64,000 bases of DNA, taken from positions 62,001-126,000 of IMG/VR virus record IMGVR_UViG_3300035670_000045. One strand, written 5' to 3'. Of this stretch, positions 1 to 7,709 are shown in pieces. The notes under the pieces were generated by a model that saw nothing but the letters and a program-made list of their open reading frames with translations, did not search any database and had not been told where the DNA came from. The position numbers were made by a program, and so were the translations under genes. The first letter of the stretch is position 1. Each line of letters opens with the position of its first letter. Source of the stretch: a virus.

Positions 1-155
1 CGAACGAGATGGCCACCCCGCTCCGTCTGCTCGAGCGCGGCCTCAAGTACCTCGAGCGCGCGCTCCCCGTGCTCGAGGAGAAGGAAGTCGCGGCCGTCCT
101 GAACGAGGCCTCGAGCATCTCCCTGGAGGAGATCGAGGAAGAGGCCGCCCAGTGA
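1..155 (+). CDS. 3' end of a hypothetical protein (partial)
   Basis: Only the last 50 codons are in the window, read from base 3 to the TGA at 153-155. The tail is helical and charged, rich in Leu, Glu and Ala, and ends in a run of acidic residues (EEIEEEAAQ). The next gene starts with a GTG that overlaps this stop by four bases, so the two are translationally coupled. No function can be given from the fragment. Confidence 0.7.
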   Translation, partial: NEMATPLRLLERGLKYLERALPVLEEKEVAAVLNEASSISLEEIEEEAAQ

Positions 156-463
156 GTGGCCGGGGCGCCATCCTGCTCAGTGAACTGCTGACCAAGATGC
201 GCCCCTGGTTCACCCACATCCGACGGGCCACCCACGCGTCTGACCTTCAGGTCGAGCCGGGTGCGCACGCTGGGGAGTTCGCCCTTCGGATTCGCGGTCT
301 CGGCAAAGATGCACCCTGGGAGTACACGTCCGTGTTCTCTCAGGGTCGTGTCTTTGGCGCCACGTACCCGATGGGGCCGGAAGCGTGGTCGCCACATCAG
401 CGGCCATGCGACTTCGCTCGCGAGGTGATTCGCGAGGTCCTGACCCACCGCGGGTTCCTGTAG
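152..463 (+). CDS. hypothetical protein, 103 aa
   Basis: The GTG start lies in a GTGA overlap with the previous stop, the dominant arrangement in this operon. The protein is soluble, with Trp/His/Arg-rich stretches and no membrane segment or cysteine pair. I do not recognise a domain. It is the second visible gene of a plus-strand operon that runs without real gaps to about 9.1 kb. Confidence 0.7.
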   Translation: MSGRGAILLSELLTKMRPWFTHIRRATHASDLQVEPGAHAGEFALRIRGLGKDAPWEYTSVFSQGRVFGATYPMGPEAWSPHQRPCDFAREVIREVLTHRGFL

Positions 464-477
464 GGTACACTCGGCAC

Positions 478-855
478 ATGGACATCACGCTGACAGAGCA
501 GGAGTACTTGGCCCTGGTCGCCCTGGCGCGAGATGCGTTGAAAGGGGAGACCAACAAGACGCTGGCTCTCGAGGAGACCCTCAAGAGCATAGAGGCCCGC
601 GCAGGTTTGCGCAGGTTTCTCCTGGTCGTGAGGTGGGAGGACCTTGGCCTGAACCCGCCGCCCTACTCCGCGGAGTTCATCGACTCGTACCCTGCGGCGC
701 TGGAGGGGCGAATCGAGAGAGCGGATCGACCCATCGCCAAAGCGGACGTGGTCGCCTACGTGGCTACGAAGGCTCGACGTGCCGGAGAGATCTACGTCAC
801 CCGGGACCCGGCGGGCCGGGCCGGGTGGTCGAAGCTGAGTCAGTTTTTCCCATGA
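478..855 (+). CDS. hypothetical protein, 125 aa
   Basis: The ATG at 478 is chosen over more upstream in-frame codons because those would run through the end of the preceding gene. The protein has a predicted helical N-terminal half (residues 5-45, Leu/Glu/Ala rich) and a C-terminal half with several aromatic residues. Its stop overlaps the ATG of the zinc-ribbon gene that follows. No domain recognised. Confidence 0.7.
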   Translation: MDITLTEQEYLALVALARDALKGETNKTLALEETLKSIEARAGLRRFLLVVRWEDLGLNPPPYSAEFIDSYPAALEGRIERADRPIAKADVVAYVATKARRAGEIYVTRDPAGRAGWSKLSQFFP

Positions 856-1148
856 AATGCCTGAACTGCAGCCGTGAGATGTCGCCCGACGAGGGCAAGC
901 TGTTCGCGCAGGTCCTTGTCTGCCCCGAGTGTTACACACTCGCGGTTCGCACAACGGAACGTATCGAGTCCGAGCTGCGTGCATGTCTTGCGCTGGTACG
1001 CGACCAGATTCGTGTGAAGCTCATTCAGGGGGAGCTCCGGGCCCCACCTCAGGTGGAGACTCCGCCAATGAGCAAGGCGGACCTGTTACGCGCCATGGCC
1101 GAACGATACAGTGCAGGTCATGCAAGTACTCGCGAACCAAACGACTGA
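852..1148 (+). CDS. zinc-ribbon hypothetical protein, 98 aa
   Basis: The ATG overlaps the previous stop by four bases (ATGA). A Cys-x2-Cys pair at residues 3-6 and a second Cys-Pro-x-Cys pair near residue 25 form a classic N-terminal zinc ribbon (MKCLNCSREM ... VCPEC). The rest is a helix with Arg and Glu. Zinc ribbons of this type commonly bind nucleic acid or protein partners. It is one of at least five small zinc-ribbon proteins in the first 9 kb. Confidence 0.75.
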   Translation: MKCLNCSREMSPDEGKLFAQVLVCPECYTLAVRTTERIESELRACLALVRDQIRVKLIQGELRAPPQVETPPMSKADLLRAMAERYSAGHASTREPND

Positions 1149-1371
1149 CGCGCACCAGCTTCGGTGCACGTTCTGCGGCATGACACAGCAGGTGGTGTAC
1201 CCCCTTGGGTGCCGACTGCGTCCGGGCGACCCCGCCATTCTGATGGACGACGAACCTTCCGTAGGGAGATGCACCCGATGTTCGAGGACCGTGATGGTAG
1301 TGGAGGAAGCTCCGAGCCCGCCGCCGCCGGTGTCATACGACCCCGTTGGGATACACAAGAAAATCAGGTGA
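1111..1371 (+). CDS. zinc-ribbon hypothetical protein, 86 aa
   Basis: It has two Cys-x2-Cys pairs (CTFC near residue 19 and CTRC near residue 54), followed by a proline-rich stretch. This is a small zinc ribbon whose partner is unknown. The start is uncertain: GTG at 1111 overlaps the previous gene by 38 bases and an in-frame ATG lies at 1120. Its stop is overlapped by the GTG of the next gene. Confidence 0.65.
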   Translation: MQVMQVLANQTTDAHQLRCTFCGMTQQVVYPLGCRLRPGDPAILMDDEPSVGRCTRCSRTVMVVEEAPSPPPPVSYDPVGIHKKIR

Positions 1372-1772
1372 CCCTGCACCGGCGAGGTTGGGCCAGCTAC
1401 GTGGGTAGAACGGGCAACTTCCGGTGCGTAGCAGAGCGACTGGAGTGGGACTACGGCACCTTCACGGTGTACGAGGCGCGAGAAGTCCGTCTGAGCCAGA
1501 TCGCTGCCTTGACATTGCTGCAGGGGGGCAGCCTGGTCGACATATTCGATGGATCCTTCGCGCTGACGCCGGGGGCGGGAGGCAAGGCGAAGCCCATGCT
1601 GTTGGCGGGGGCAGACCCTCCAAGCCTGGTGCGTCCGATGCCGACCATCGCGAAGGTGGCGCTCGTCTCCGTGGTCAGCCTCACCGACGATGGGATCGAG
1701 CTCCACGTCCTGCGCGCCAAACTGTTCCACGATCTCGTGGCTCACAACCTGTTCCGTCCTGGTGTGACATGA
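1368..1772 (+). CDS. hypothetical protein, 134 aa
   Basis: The GTG start overlaps the preceding TGA (GTGA). The protein is mainly beta-type, with alternating hydrophobic and polar residues and a Gly/Ala/Pro-rich loop in the middle. No motif is recognised. It ends in an ATGA overlap with the frameshift gene at 1769, so it may be co-translated with the tail assembly protein. Confidence 0.65.
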   Translation: MTLHRRGWASYVGRTGNFRCVAERLEWDYGTFTVYEAREVRLSQIAALTLLQGGSLVDIFDGSFALTPGAGGKAKPMLLAGADPPSLVRPMPTIAKVALVSVVSLTDDGIELHVLRAKLFHDLVAHNLFRPGVT

Positions 1773-2965
1773 AAAAAGCCCCCGACCCGAAGATCGACCC
1801 GTCCGTCACGCTGAGCCCGGCGGCGATGAAGTACCTCCACAACCGCCAAGACCGTATGGCGGCAGGGGCCCCGGTACGGCCTGCCACACAGGGTCCTCCG
1901 ATTCCTCGGCTCGACCTGGCCCCCGAGGAAACGGGGGTTCCCATGTCCATGGCACAGCACGCCGCGATGCAGCGGCAGCACCTCCCCCAGGCGCAAGGTG
2001 GGCCCGTACCTCAGTCCATCTTCGGCTCTCCAGGTGCCGCCCCGCGGACTGAGGCACCGGGGGCCGGCATCGAAGCGAACGACCTCTTGCCTCCGGAAGC
2101 GATGCGGGACCCGGAGTACCGCGACGGGATCAACGCCTCACTCGCGATCAACCAGCCGGGGCTCGCACACAAGTACGGGGTCGTGCGGAACGGCGTTCAT
2201 ATCCCACCGAAGGTGGTTCGGGGTTCGCGACCTGGTCAGCTCAGCGACGCCACCCTCGAGGGCCTGAACGCTATCCGGGAGCTCGAGCAGCAGCAGGCGC
2301 AGGCTGCGGCCTCCGCGCAAGCCCAGGACATCGACCGGCAAGCCACTGCAGCATCGCAGAGTCGGATCGGCGGTGGCGCGCCTCCCCCTCCCCCGACCCC
2401 TCCTCGGGACATCATGGACGCCATCGAGGACCAGCACGCGAAGCGGCGCATCGACAGCTTCGACTACGAGCGTCTCGTGGACCTGGTCACAAAGGACCTG
2501 CTCTCGAACGATGACGAGCGGATGGCGGTGGAGTCCCGACTCGAGCCCCTCAAGCTGGAGACCCTCATCCGGTTTGGGTACATCGAGCAGCGCATCCCGA
2601 TCATTCCAGGGTCGTACGAGCCCACGTTCATCTCGTACGATGGGCAAGTCGACCTCAACGTGAAGCGTCTGATCTTCACGGAGCGGTTCCGGGATGGGCG
2701 GGTCGACCTCGAGGCAGCCGACCGCTACTACATCGACAGGTTTTCGATGATGGCGGTCGCCTGTGGCCTCTCCGCCATCAACGAGGTCAAGTACCCCGGA
2801 GTCACGGACCGGGACGGGAACTTCGACGAGAAGTTGTTCTACGCGAAGTTGGACAAGGTTCTCCGCCTCCCGTTCCACATGATCATCAGCCTCTCGGTGC
2901 ACTTCCAGTGGTTCGACATCCGCGTGCGGAAGCTGTTCCAAGGGGCCAACCTAAAAAATTCCTAG
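1769..2965 (+). CDS. probable tail assembly chaperone, zero-frame product (398 aa)
   Basis: The ATG is in an ATGA overlap. The first ~230 residues are low-complexity and rich in Pro, Gln, Ala and Gly; the last ~165 residues are ordered, with the sequence HFQWFDIRVRKLF close to the C-terminus. The zero frame stops at TAG 2963-2965, right after the slippery run at 2953-2959. A long -1 frame without a credible start of its own continues to 3354. Short and frameshifted products are the hallmark of tail assembly chaperones (lambda G/GT type), which load onto the tape measure during tail assembly. The tape-measure candidate lies 9.6 kb downstream, farther than usual. The family call is inference; the frameshift layout is seen directly. 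Confidence 0.6.
   Translation: MKKAPDPKIDPSVTLSPAAMKYLHNRQDRMAAGAPVRPATQGPPIPRLDLAPEETGVPMSMAQHAAMQRQHLPQAQGGPVPQSIFGSPGAAPRTEAPGAGIEANDLLPPEAMRDPEYRDGINASLAINQPGLAHKYGVVRNGVHIPPKVVRGSRPGQLSDATLEGLNAIRELEQQQAQAAASAQAQDIDRQATAASQSRIGGGAPPPPPTPPRDIMDAIEDQHAKRRIDSFDYERLVDLVTKDLLSNDDERMAVESRLEPLKLETLIRFGYIEQRIPIIPGSYEPTFISYDGQVDLNVKRLIFTERFRDGRVDLEAADRYYIDRFSMMAVACGLSAINEVKYPGVTDRDGNFDEKLFYAKLDKVLRLPFHMIISLSVHFQWFDIRVRKLFQGANLKNS
2953..2959 (+). promoter_or_regulatory. -1 programmed ribosomal frameshift site
   Basis: The zero-frame codons are CTA AAA AAT, giving the heptamer A AAA AAT, an exact X-XXY-YYZ slippery site, followed by TCC and the TAG stop at 2963. The -1 frame is open from 2908 to 3354. 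A GC-rich stretch follows, but I did not identify a convincing pseudoknot by eye. Confidence 0.65.
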
Positions 2966-3354
2966 AGACTCCCGAGGGGTGGGCGATCGCGACGCTTTTG
3001 GGCGCCACGCTTTCCCGGCCTCCAATCCCCGGCTCTGCTCGGGAGTCCGTCCTCATCGAGTACTACCTCCGACTCGACGAAATCAACTACGCGCGTGACC
3101 TCGCTCAGGCGCAGCTCGCTCTCGACCCCAAGGAGGGGGCCAAGCGATTCGATGAGTTCCGCCATGTTCAGTTCCCATGGCTACGCACTGCGCAAAAGCG
3201 GGAGCGAGAGAAGGTCGTAACGGAGCTCCAAAAGTGGGCCAAGAGTGGGCCGATCCAAATCTCACGGAATGCATCAGATGTCCCTCGGCAGAAGGTCGGG
3301 GTGAGCTACCTAAAGAAGGCCGAATATGACCGACGGAACCGCCGTACGCAGTGA
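2953..3354 (+). CDS. -1 frameshift extension of the tail assembly protein
   Basis: After a -1 slip at A AAA AAT, reading continues as ...K-K-F-L-E-T-P-E-G-W and stops at TGA 3352-3354, adding about 130 residues and giving a fused product near 528 aa. The frame opens at 2908, but the only candidate start is a GTG buried in the upstream gene, with no Shine-Dalgarno sequence and no ATG in the body. The extension is helical, with a basic C-terminal part (FPWLRTAQKREREKVV). Normal -1 frameshift products of this type are made in minor amounts. An independent gene is the less likely alternative. Confidence 0.6.
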   Translation, partial: KKFLETPEGWAIATLLGATLSRPPIPGSARESVLIEYYLRLDEINYARDLAQAQLALDPKEGAKRFDEFRHVQFPWLRTAQKREREKVVTELQKWAKSGPIQISRNASDVPRQKVGVSYLKKAEYDRRNRRTQ

Positions 3355-3751
3355 TGGACTTCGACTCTGCCCCAACTGTGGGGAAGCCAACGTGGATTAC
3401 ACCCCGGTGGCGGGGCCCTCTGGGGATGCAAGCTGCCGCGCATGTATGTGGCACGGCAAGGCGTACCAGCTCGTGATGGTGATGGGCACGGAGGGCGCTG
3501 GCTTGGCCGCGGCTCACACCGTACGCCTGGCGTTCATTCGGACGGTGGGAACTGCGTTCGAGGCGAAGTTCGCAGAGTGGGCGATTCAGAGCGGGTTCCT
3601 CGACCCCAAGTCCCCCACCTTCCAGGCGGAGGCGCTACTCCTCCTCAAAGCGGGTATCAACGGGGCCTACTTCTCCATCCTGCAGCAGGTGGTGGAGATG
3701 AAGGACGCGGAGGCGGCGGCTCGCGCAAAGGCCAAGGAGAGTACCCAGTGA
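3326..3751 (+). CDS. zinc-ribbon hypothetical protein, 141 aa
   Basis: The ATG overlaps the end of the frameshift extension by 29 bases. A Cys-x2-Cys at residues 15-18 (CPNC) and a Cys-x2-Cys near 37-40 (CRAC) form a zinc ribbon; the C-terminal 80 residues are a long helical region ending in AEAAARAKAKES. The function is unknown. Its stop overlaps the GTG of the next gene. Confidence 0.7.
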   Translation: MTDGTAVRSDGLRLCPNCGEANVDYTPVAGPSGDASCRACMWHGKAYQLVMVMGTEGAGLAAAHTVRLAFIRTVGTAFEAKFAEWAIQSGFLDPKSPTFQAEALLLLKAGINGAYFSILQQVVEMKDAEAAARAKAKESTQ

Positions 3752-4002
3752 GCGATGACGAGAGGCTCTTCTGCTACCGCGACCAGAACCGGCAGTGTGA
3801 CGCCACATGCGTGGCGTACCTGGTGACACGCCCCGAAGGTGACGACTACGCCAATGCGCCTTGGGCGCAGTGTGTGGAGCTCACCAGCGCGCACCGGTCG
3901 GCGAAGCACCTGACCATCTTGGCTAAGCTTGTCGACGACCGAAACAAGAAGGACCACATTCGTAGCCAGGACCTGGCGCGGGTTGGGAGCACAAAGCTGT
4001 GA
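3748..4002 (+). CDS. hypothetical protein, 84 aa
   Basis: The GTG start is in a GTGA overlap. The N-terminal half carries four cysteines (near residues 9, 16, 20 and 41) that could bind a metal, though the spacing is not a standard ribbon. The C-terminal half is basic and helical. It is followed by another GTG overlap. No family recognised. Confidence 0.65.
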   Translation: MSDDERLFCYRDQNRQCDATCVAYLVTRPEGDDYANAPWAQCVELTSAHRSAKHLTILAKLVDDRNKKDHIRSQDLARVGSTKL

Positions 4003-4262
4003 AACTGGAGCTACTCGGAATCGCGATGTCCTACCCAGTGGGCGGGCAGCCTATCGGTGTACTGACCCTGTCTGTGGCGGGAGGTCCCCAGTTCGATGCC
4101 CTGACGACGGTCGACATCGCACATCAGCTGATCCAGGCATCCGCCGTGCCCCCGCCGCTTCCACCCGCCCCCACTACCGGGACGGCTACAGCGGTCAGCT
4201 CCCCTCCCGTGGCCCCCGCAGACGAAGAGGACCCGTTCGATGCGATCGGGGAGCAGGCGTAG
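3999..4262 (+). CDS. hypothetical protein, 87 aa
   Basis: The GTG overlaps the previous stop. Residues 1-48 are compact and beta-rich; residues 49-75 are a proline/alanine/threonine linker; the end is acidic (DEEDPFDAIGEQA). A short globular domain with an acidic tail suggests a protein-binding peptide, but no family is recognised. Confidence 0.65.
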   Translation: MKLELLGIAMSYPVGGQPIGVLTLSVAGGPQFDALTTVDIAHQLIQASAVPPPLPPAPTTGTATAVSSPPVAPADEEDPFDAIGEQA

Positions 4263-4684
4263 TGCTGCTCTTTGCCTGTGCCGGATGCCCCATGGCGGTA
4301 CGGTGCATGGACTTGCCCGACGGAGTGGTCCCAAGCGAGATCCCGAACAGCGCGGAGTGCACCAAGTGCGGGTCCAGCTTCAGTATGATTCCCGAGCGGA
4401 TGGCGGCGCCTGAGGCCCTCAACGCGCTCGAGATTCGAGACCTGACGTTCGAGGAGCTGTACTACTGGAGCGCCACGGGCACGCTACCCAACGAGCGGCC
4501 CGCGGATACCGCCTCGGTCACTTCCGCTCTGGTCGGGCGGGCCATCACGTCGATTGGGGTGGATCGTCGGGTGCAGGGCGCCACTGTGGTGACTCACCTC
4601 GTACTCGATGACGGTACCCGGGTATACTTCGGAGCATCCCCCTACGGCGCAGTGGTGTACCGTCTGGCTGGAAAACTCACATGA
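4262..4684 (+). CDS. zinc-ribbon hypothetical protein, 140 aa
   Basis: The GTG at 4262 shares its first base with the last base of the preceding TAG. Cysteines at residues 6, 9 and 14 and a Cys-x2-Cys pair near 32-35 (CTKC) are consistent with one or two zinc sites. The C-terminal half is beta-rich, ending in a VVTHLVLDDGTRVYFG strand pair. The next ATG overlaps the stop. Confidence 0.65.
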   Translation: MLLFACAGCPMAVRCMDLPDGVVPSEIPNSAECTKCGSSFSMIPERMAAPEALNALEIRDLTFEELYYWSATGTLPNERPADTASVTSALVGRAITSIGVDRRVQGATVVTHLVLDDGTRVYFGASPYGAVVYRLAGKLT

Positions 4685-5334
4685 AAGAGCTCTGGTTCCG
4701 GTACCAACGAGAAGGCGAGTTCTATTCCGGGGCGTTCTCCGACGGCGAGGACAGTACCCCGCACCAGCTTGTCGTTCGAGTCAGCTGGGAGCAGCTGCTC
4801 CGTGCTTTGGCTCGAGAGATTGCTGCAACTCCAGCGGGTACCCCGCTGCTACTCGTGCGGGCCGACCACCCCGCGATGTTCCCTTCTCGCATCCCGGATG
4901 AGACCGTGGAGCTGTTCCGTACAGACCCCGTGTCCGCCATTCGGGAGTGGACCGTACGGTCAGCAGATTACCGCCGCGCGCAGGTGCCTCCTCCTGTTCC
5001 CGCGGGTCATTCCGTACTGGCCCGCATGTTTGGGGAGTACCTCTACCTCCCGATGGACCCAAAGCGCATGCGGGTAGAATCCCCGGTCACGGGGGAGATG
5101 GAGGAGGTGTCCAGCCTGCACTTCCGAGACGGGTCAGGGTGGATCCCACTTCGACATGTGGCCCAGCAGTGGGTCTTGTGTTCTGTCGAAGATCTTCTAC
5201 TCTCCTCGAAGGCAGACAAGTTCTACTTGCCACGCCCGTGGAACGAGCATGGTGAGTGGATTTCCCGCTCCCAGCTGTGGGGCAAGTTGTCCCGTTACCG
5301 GACTGAGGTCCAGAAAGCCGTGGCTGACCTATGA
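4681..5334 (+). CDS. hypothetical protein, 217 aa
   Basis: The ATG is in an ATGA overlap. It is a mixed alpha/beta protein with many aromatic residues and no cysteine pair or membrane segment; the centre contains FGEYLYLPMD and the end is a basic helix (GKLSRYRTEVQKAV). I do not recognise it. Its place among tail-assembly and GroES-like genes makes a role in virion morphogenesis possible but unproven. Confidence 0.7.
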   Translation: MKELWFRYQREGEFYSGAFSDGEDSTPHQLVVRVSWEQLLRALAREIAATPAGTPLLLVRADHPAMFPSRIPDETVELFRTDPVSAIREWTVRSADYRRAQVPPPVPAGHSVLARMFGEYLYLPMDPKRMRVESPVTGEMEEVSSLHFRDGSGWIPLRHVAQQWVLCSVEDLLLSSKADKFYLPRPWNEHGEWISRSQLWGKLSRYRTEVQKAVADL

Positions 5335-5702
5335 GCAACCCGTCACACCAACCCCGCCTCCCCATGCACGACGCTCCCCATTCCGCTTCGGCGGCGACGC
5401 AAGTGCAGGGCGCCGTGAAGATCGAGTACTACGCAGTCCAGCGGACCCAGGTCAACCCCCGCACCGGCAACGTCGAGAAAGTCCAAGAGATCTGCTTCGA
5501 CTTCCTCGGCACCATGTTCGTCGTCCCGGGCTCGGCCGAAGCGCTCAAGCAAGCCCCTGCGTACACGCCCGAGATGCGCCGGGATGTGCTCCGTGCAGCC
5601 GATGCCACCGCGAAGCTCGAACCCACCACGCCGTCGATCGACCCCCCCGCGGCCAAATCGGGCGTCTCGGCCATCGCCATCGCGAACGCCGTCCCGCGAT
5701 GA
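5331..5702 (+). CDS. hypothetical protein, 123 aa
   Basis: The ATG is in an ATGA overlap. The N-terminal ~22 residues are polar and probably flexible. A central beta segment (KIEYYAVQRTQV ... EICFDFLGTMFVV) is followed by an Ala/Pro/Thr-rich tail. It sits directly before the GroES-like gene, whose ATG overlaps its stop. No domain recognised. Confidence 0.65.
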   Translation: MSNPSHQPRLPMHDAPHSASAATQVQGAVKIEYYAVQRTQVNPRTGNVEKVQEICFDFLGTMFVVPGSAEALKQAPAYTPEMRRDVLRAADATAKLEPTTPSIDPPAAKSGVSAIAIANAVPR

Positions 5703-6025
5703 GCGTTCGACCCTACGGAGGCCATGTGCTGGTGCGGGAGCACCCTCGGGCCAAGAAGAGCAAGGTGCTCGAGCTCATCACGAACGAGTCCAACGTGCTC
5801 ACGGGTGAGGTGCTCCAAGTGGGCCCCGGCGCGGTGGGGAAGAAGGGCCGGGTGGCCCCCACCGTGCGGGTAGGGGAAAAGGTGGCATTCCTCCGCTGGC
5901 ACAAGGAGCACCAGGCCGGACGCGCCGTGCAGCACGCCCTGGAGGGGGAAGGGGAAGGCCTGAGCATCCTCAGTGAACGAGACATCCTATTCGTCTACGA
6001 CGGCGACATCGAGGTGGACACGTGA
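5699..6025 (+). CDS. groES: GroES-like co-chaperonin, 108 aa
   Basis: The small beta-barrel Cpn10 pattern is visible: an N-terminal RPYGGHVLVRE strand, a central GEVLQVGPG, then VRVGEKVAFLRW, and a C-terminal LSILSERDILFVYDGD matching the 'eeDILAVie' end of GroES. Length (108 aa) fits the family (about 95-111 aa). Co-chaperonins cap the chaperonin folding chamber; T4 gp31 does this for capsid folding with host GroEL. No GroEL-like gene is in the window, so use of the host chaperonin is likely. The ATG overlaps the previous stop. Confidence 0.8.
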   Translation: MSVRPYGGHVLVREHPRAKKSKVLELITNESNVLTGEVLQVGPGAVGKKGRVAPTVRVGEKVAFLRWHKEHQAGRAVQHALEGEGEGLSILSERDILFVYDGDIEVDT

Positions 6026-6282
6026 AACTCGTAGTGCATGGCCTGGACGGGGTGCAGGTGAACTACATGTTCCTGCCTACGTTCATCGGGTTCAACGCCG
6101 TCGTGAAGACGGAGATCGAAACCAAGCTCGTGGAGAAGTTCGCAGGGCAGACCATGACGCCCAGCCTCCTCGAGAAGATGCACCGGTGGGTCCTCGCCTA
6201 CTTGTGCGAGCGATTCCCCATCCCCGGTCTTCAAGAGTACTTGGAGGCAATCCGTCACGTCGACGACGGGGTGTCACCTTGA
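6022..6282 (+). CDS. hypothetical protein, 86 aa
   Basis: The GTG start overlaps the stop of the GroES-like gene. The protein has a beta-rich start and a helical C-terminal half (LLEKMHRWVLAYLCERF). No recognised motif. The following gene begins with a TTG that overlaps this stop. Confidence 0.65.
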   Translation: MKLVVHGLDGVQVNYMFLPTFIGFNAVVKTEIETKLVEKFAGQTMTPSLLEKMHRWVLAYLCERFPIPGLQEYLEAIRHVDDGVSP

Positions 6283-6782
6283 GTCAGAAGTCGGTTCAAA
6301 TCCCTGCGCACTCCGGTGTGCAGGGGTTCCTACGCACCATCGAGCAGATCCTGCGTCTTCGCGGCCTGGGGTGGATTCGGGCGGACCGGACGGGGCTCGT
6401 CACGTACGAGTACGACTCGGGGGACGAAGACGTGTTCGCGCAGATCGAGGATGCCGCGTCGCCCAAGGGGCTGGTGTCGAAAATCGATCTCATGGAGCTG
6501 GTGCTCGAGAAGGGGGAAGACCCTGTGATCCGACTGCTCGAAGAAGCGGACGGGCTCCACATGTACCCGACCCTGTTCTTGGCCAGCGACCCGCGGGACA
6601 TTCAGCGCCGACTCAAGCAGGCGGTCAATGGCCGGTTTCGACACACCATCCTGGGGGTCCCCATCGAGGCCTACAGCGAGATGGGGAAAGACCGCCTGGT
6701 GCTTTTCGCAGGAAAAGACGTGCGAGGCGACACGCAGTCCAGTACAGCAGGATTCGCGGTCATTCTTCCAGACGAGGTGTGA
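6279..6782 (+). CDS. hypothetical protein, 167 aa (TTG start)
   Basis: The TTG at 6279 is chosen because it lies in the four-base TTGA overlap typical of this operon and there is no better ATG near the N-terminus. The protein is alpha/beta, acidic in the middle (YDSGDEDVFAQIED), with a LFLASDPRDIQRRL segment. No domain recognised. Confidence 0.65.
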   Translation: MSQKSVQIPAHSGVQGFLRTIEQILRLRGLGWIRADRTGLVTYEYDSGDEDVFAQIEDAASPKGLVSKIDLMELVLEKGEDPVIRLLEEADGLHMYPTLFLASDPRDIQRRLKQAVNGRFRHTILGVPIEAYSEMGKDRLVLFAGKDVRGDTQSSTAGFAVILPDEV

Positions 6783-6783
6783 G

Positions 6784-7299
6784 ATGGGTCTACGCCACCT
6801 GATCGAGTCAATGGGTGTGTTGCCGGAAGGCACCATCGCGGAGCAGCGTCGATGGTGCCCGGATGACGTTCAGAGCGAAGAGGTGGGCGAGCTCACCACG
6901 AAGCTCAAGATCCTGACCCCGGAGCAAATTCGAGCCGAGTTGGCCCGCTTGGTCGACGAGCTCGGGTATGTCGCAATCCGAAAGACGGACCTCGATGCGT
7001 ACGCTGCGTTTGCGCGACACCCCAAGGAAGGGGAGCTCGTCATGTACGACGAGCGGGCTCGTGCGAAACGGAGCAAGGTCACCTACGCCCGGCACAGCGC
7101 GGGGTACCTGATCCATGTGCACGGCCTGACCCAGTCCGTGGTGGACGGCATGTTGTACGTCATGACCGACGGGAAGTCCCACCTCTGCATCGAGGAGGAC
7201 ACCCAGGTGTACTTCGGGGAGGGCTCGGAGGTGGTGTACCTCGGGGATGCGCCCGAGTTCCTCTACCTCAAACCCGCAAGCGTGGAGCAGTCGAAATGA
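6784..7299 (+). CDS. hypothetical protein, 171 aa
   Basis: It starts at the ATG one base after the preceding stop. An N-terminal helical region (residues 35-60, EQIRAELARLVDELG) is followed by a beta-rich second half. No cysteine pairs or membrane segments. It is overlapped at its stop by the next gene (ATGA). Confidence 0.7.
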   Translation: MGLRHLIESMGVLPEGTIAEQRRWCPDDVQSEEVGELTTKLKILTPEQIRAELARLVDELGYVAIRKTDLDAYAAFARHPKEGELVMYDERARAKRSKVTYARHSAGYLIHVHGLTQSVVDGMLYVMTDGKSHLCIEEDTQVYFGEGSEVVYLGDAPEFLYLKPASVEQSK

Positions 7300-7709
7300 G
7301 AACGGAGCAGGACCGCATGGTCACCACCCTGACGCTGGCGGGTGGCCTGGCAGTGTCAAACGTCGTGGAAGAGGGCGCCACCCTGGTGTGCACCGGCAGA
7401 GTCGAAAAGTCGGGTCAGCTTCGCTGGCAGAAGTTCCTGCACGAGCTGTTGGAGTCGGCGGAGCAGGCGCCGTGGAGCGTGGATGTCAGCCTCGCGTACT
7501 TCCTCTCGGAGGACAAGTCCCTGAAGTACAATTGGCGCTTGATCTTCCAAGGTCCTTGGGCCGGAGTGCTCGCGCGGTTCGAGCCACGTAGCCAGACGCC
7601 TTTGGAGGAGCTCGAGCTGGTCCCCGCGCCTGTCCGTGGCGTCAGCGGCACTGGCAAGGGCATCCAACCTGCTGACCCGTCCGCGTACACAGGGGGTCAA
7701 CGTGGGTAG
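7296..7709 (+). CDS. hypothetical protein, 137 aa
   Basis: The ATG is in an ATGA overlap. The N-terminal two thirds are compact; the last 35 residues are Pro/Gly/Gln-rich. The centre contains PWSVDVSLAYFLSEDKSLKYNW. The end overlaps the GTG start of the next gene by eight bases. No function can be assigned. Confidence 0.65.
   Translation: MRTEQDRMVTTLTLAGGLAVSNVVEEGATLVCTGRVEKSGQLRWQKFLHELLESAEQAPWSVDVSLAYFLSEDKSLKYNWRLIFQGPWAGVLARFEPRSQTPLEELELVPAPVRGVSGTGKGIQPADPSAYTGGQRG

Noticed and set aside
4011-4334. Minus-strand gene candidates in the left operon
   Set aside because: Long minus-strand frames here and elsewhere mirror the GC-rich plus-strand genes; they lack ribosome binding sites and show atypical Arg/Pro/Gly-rich composition.
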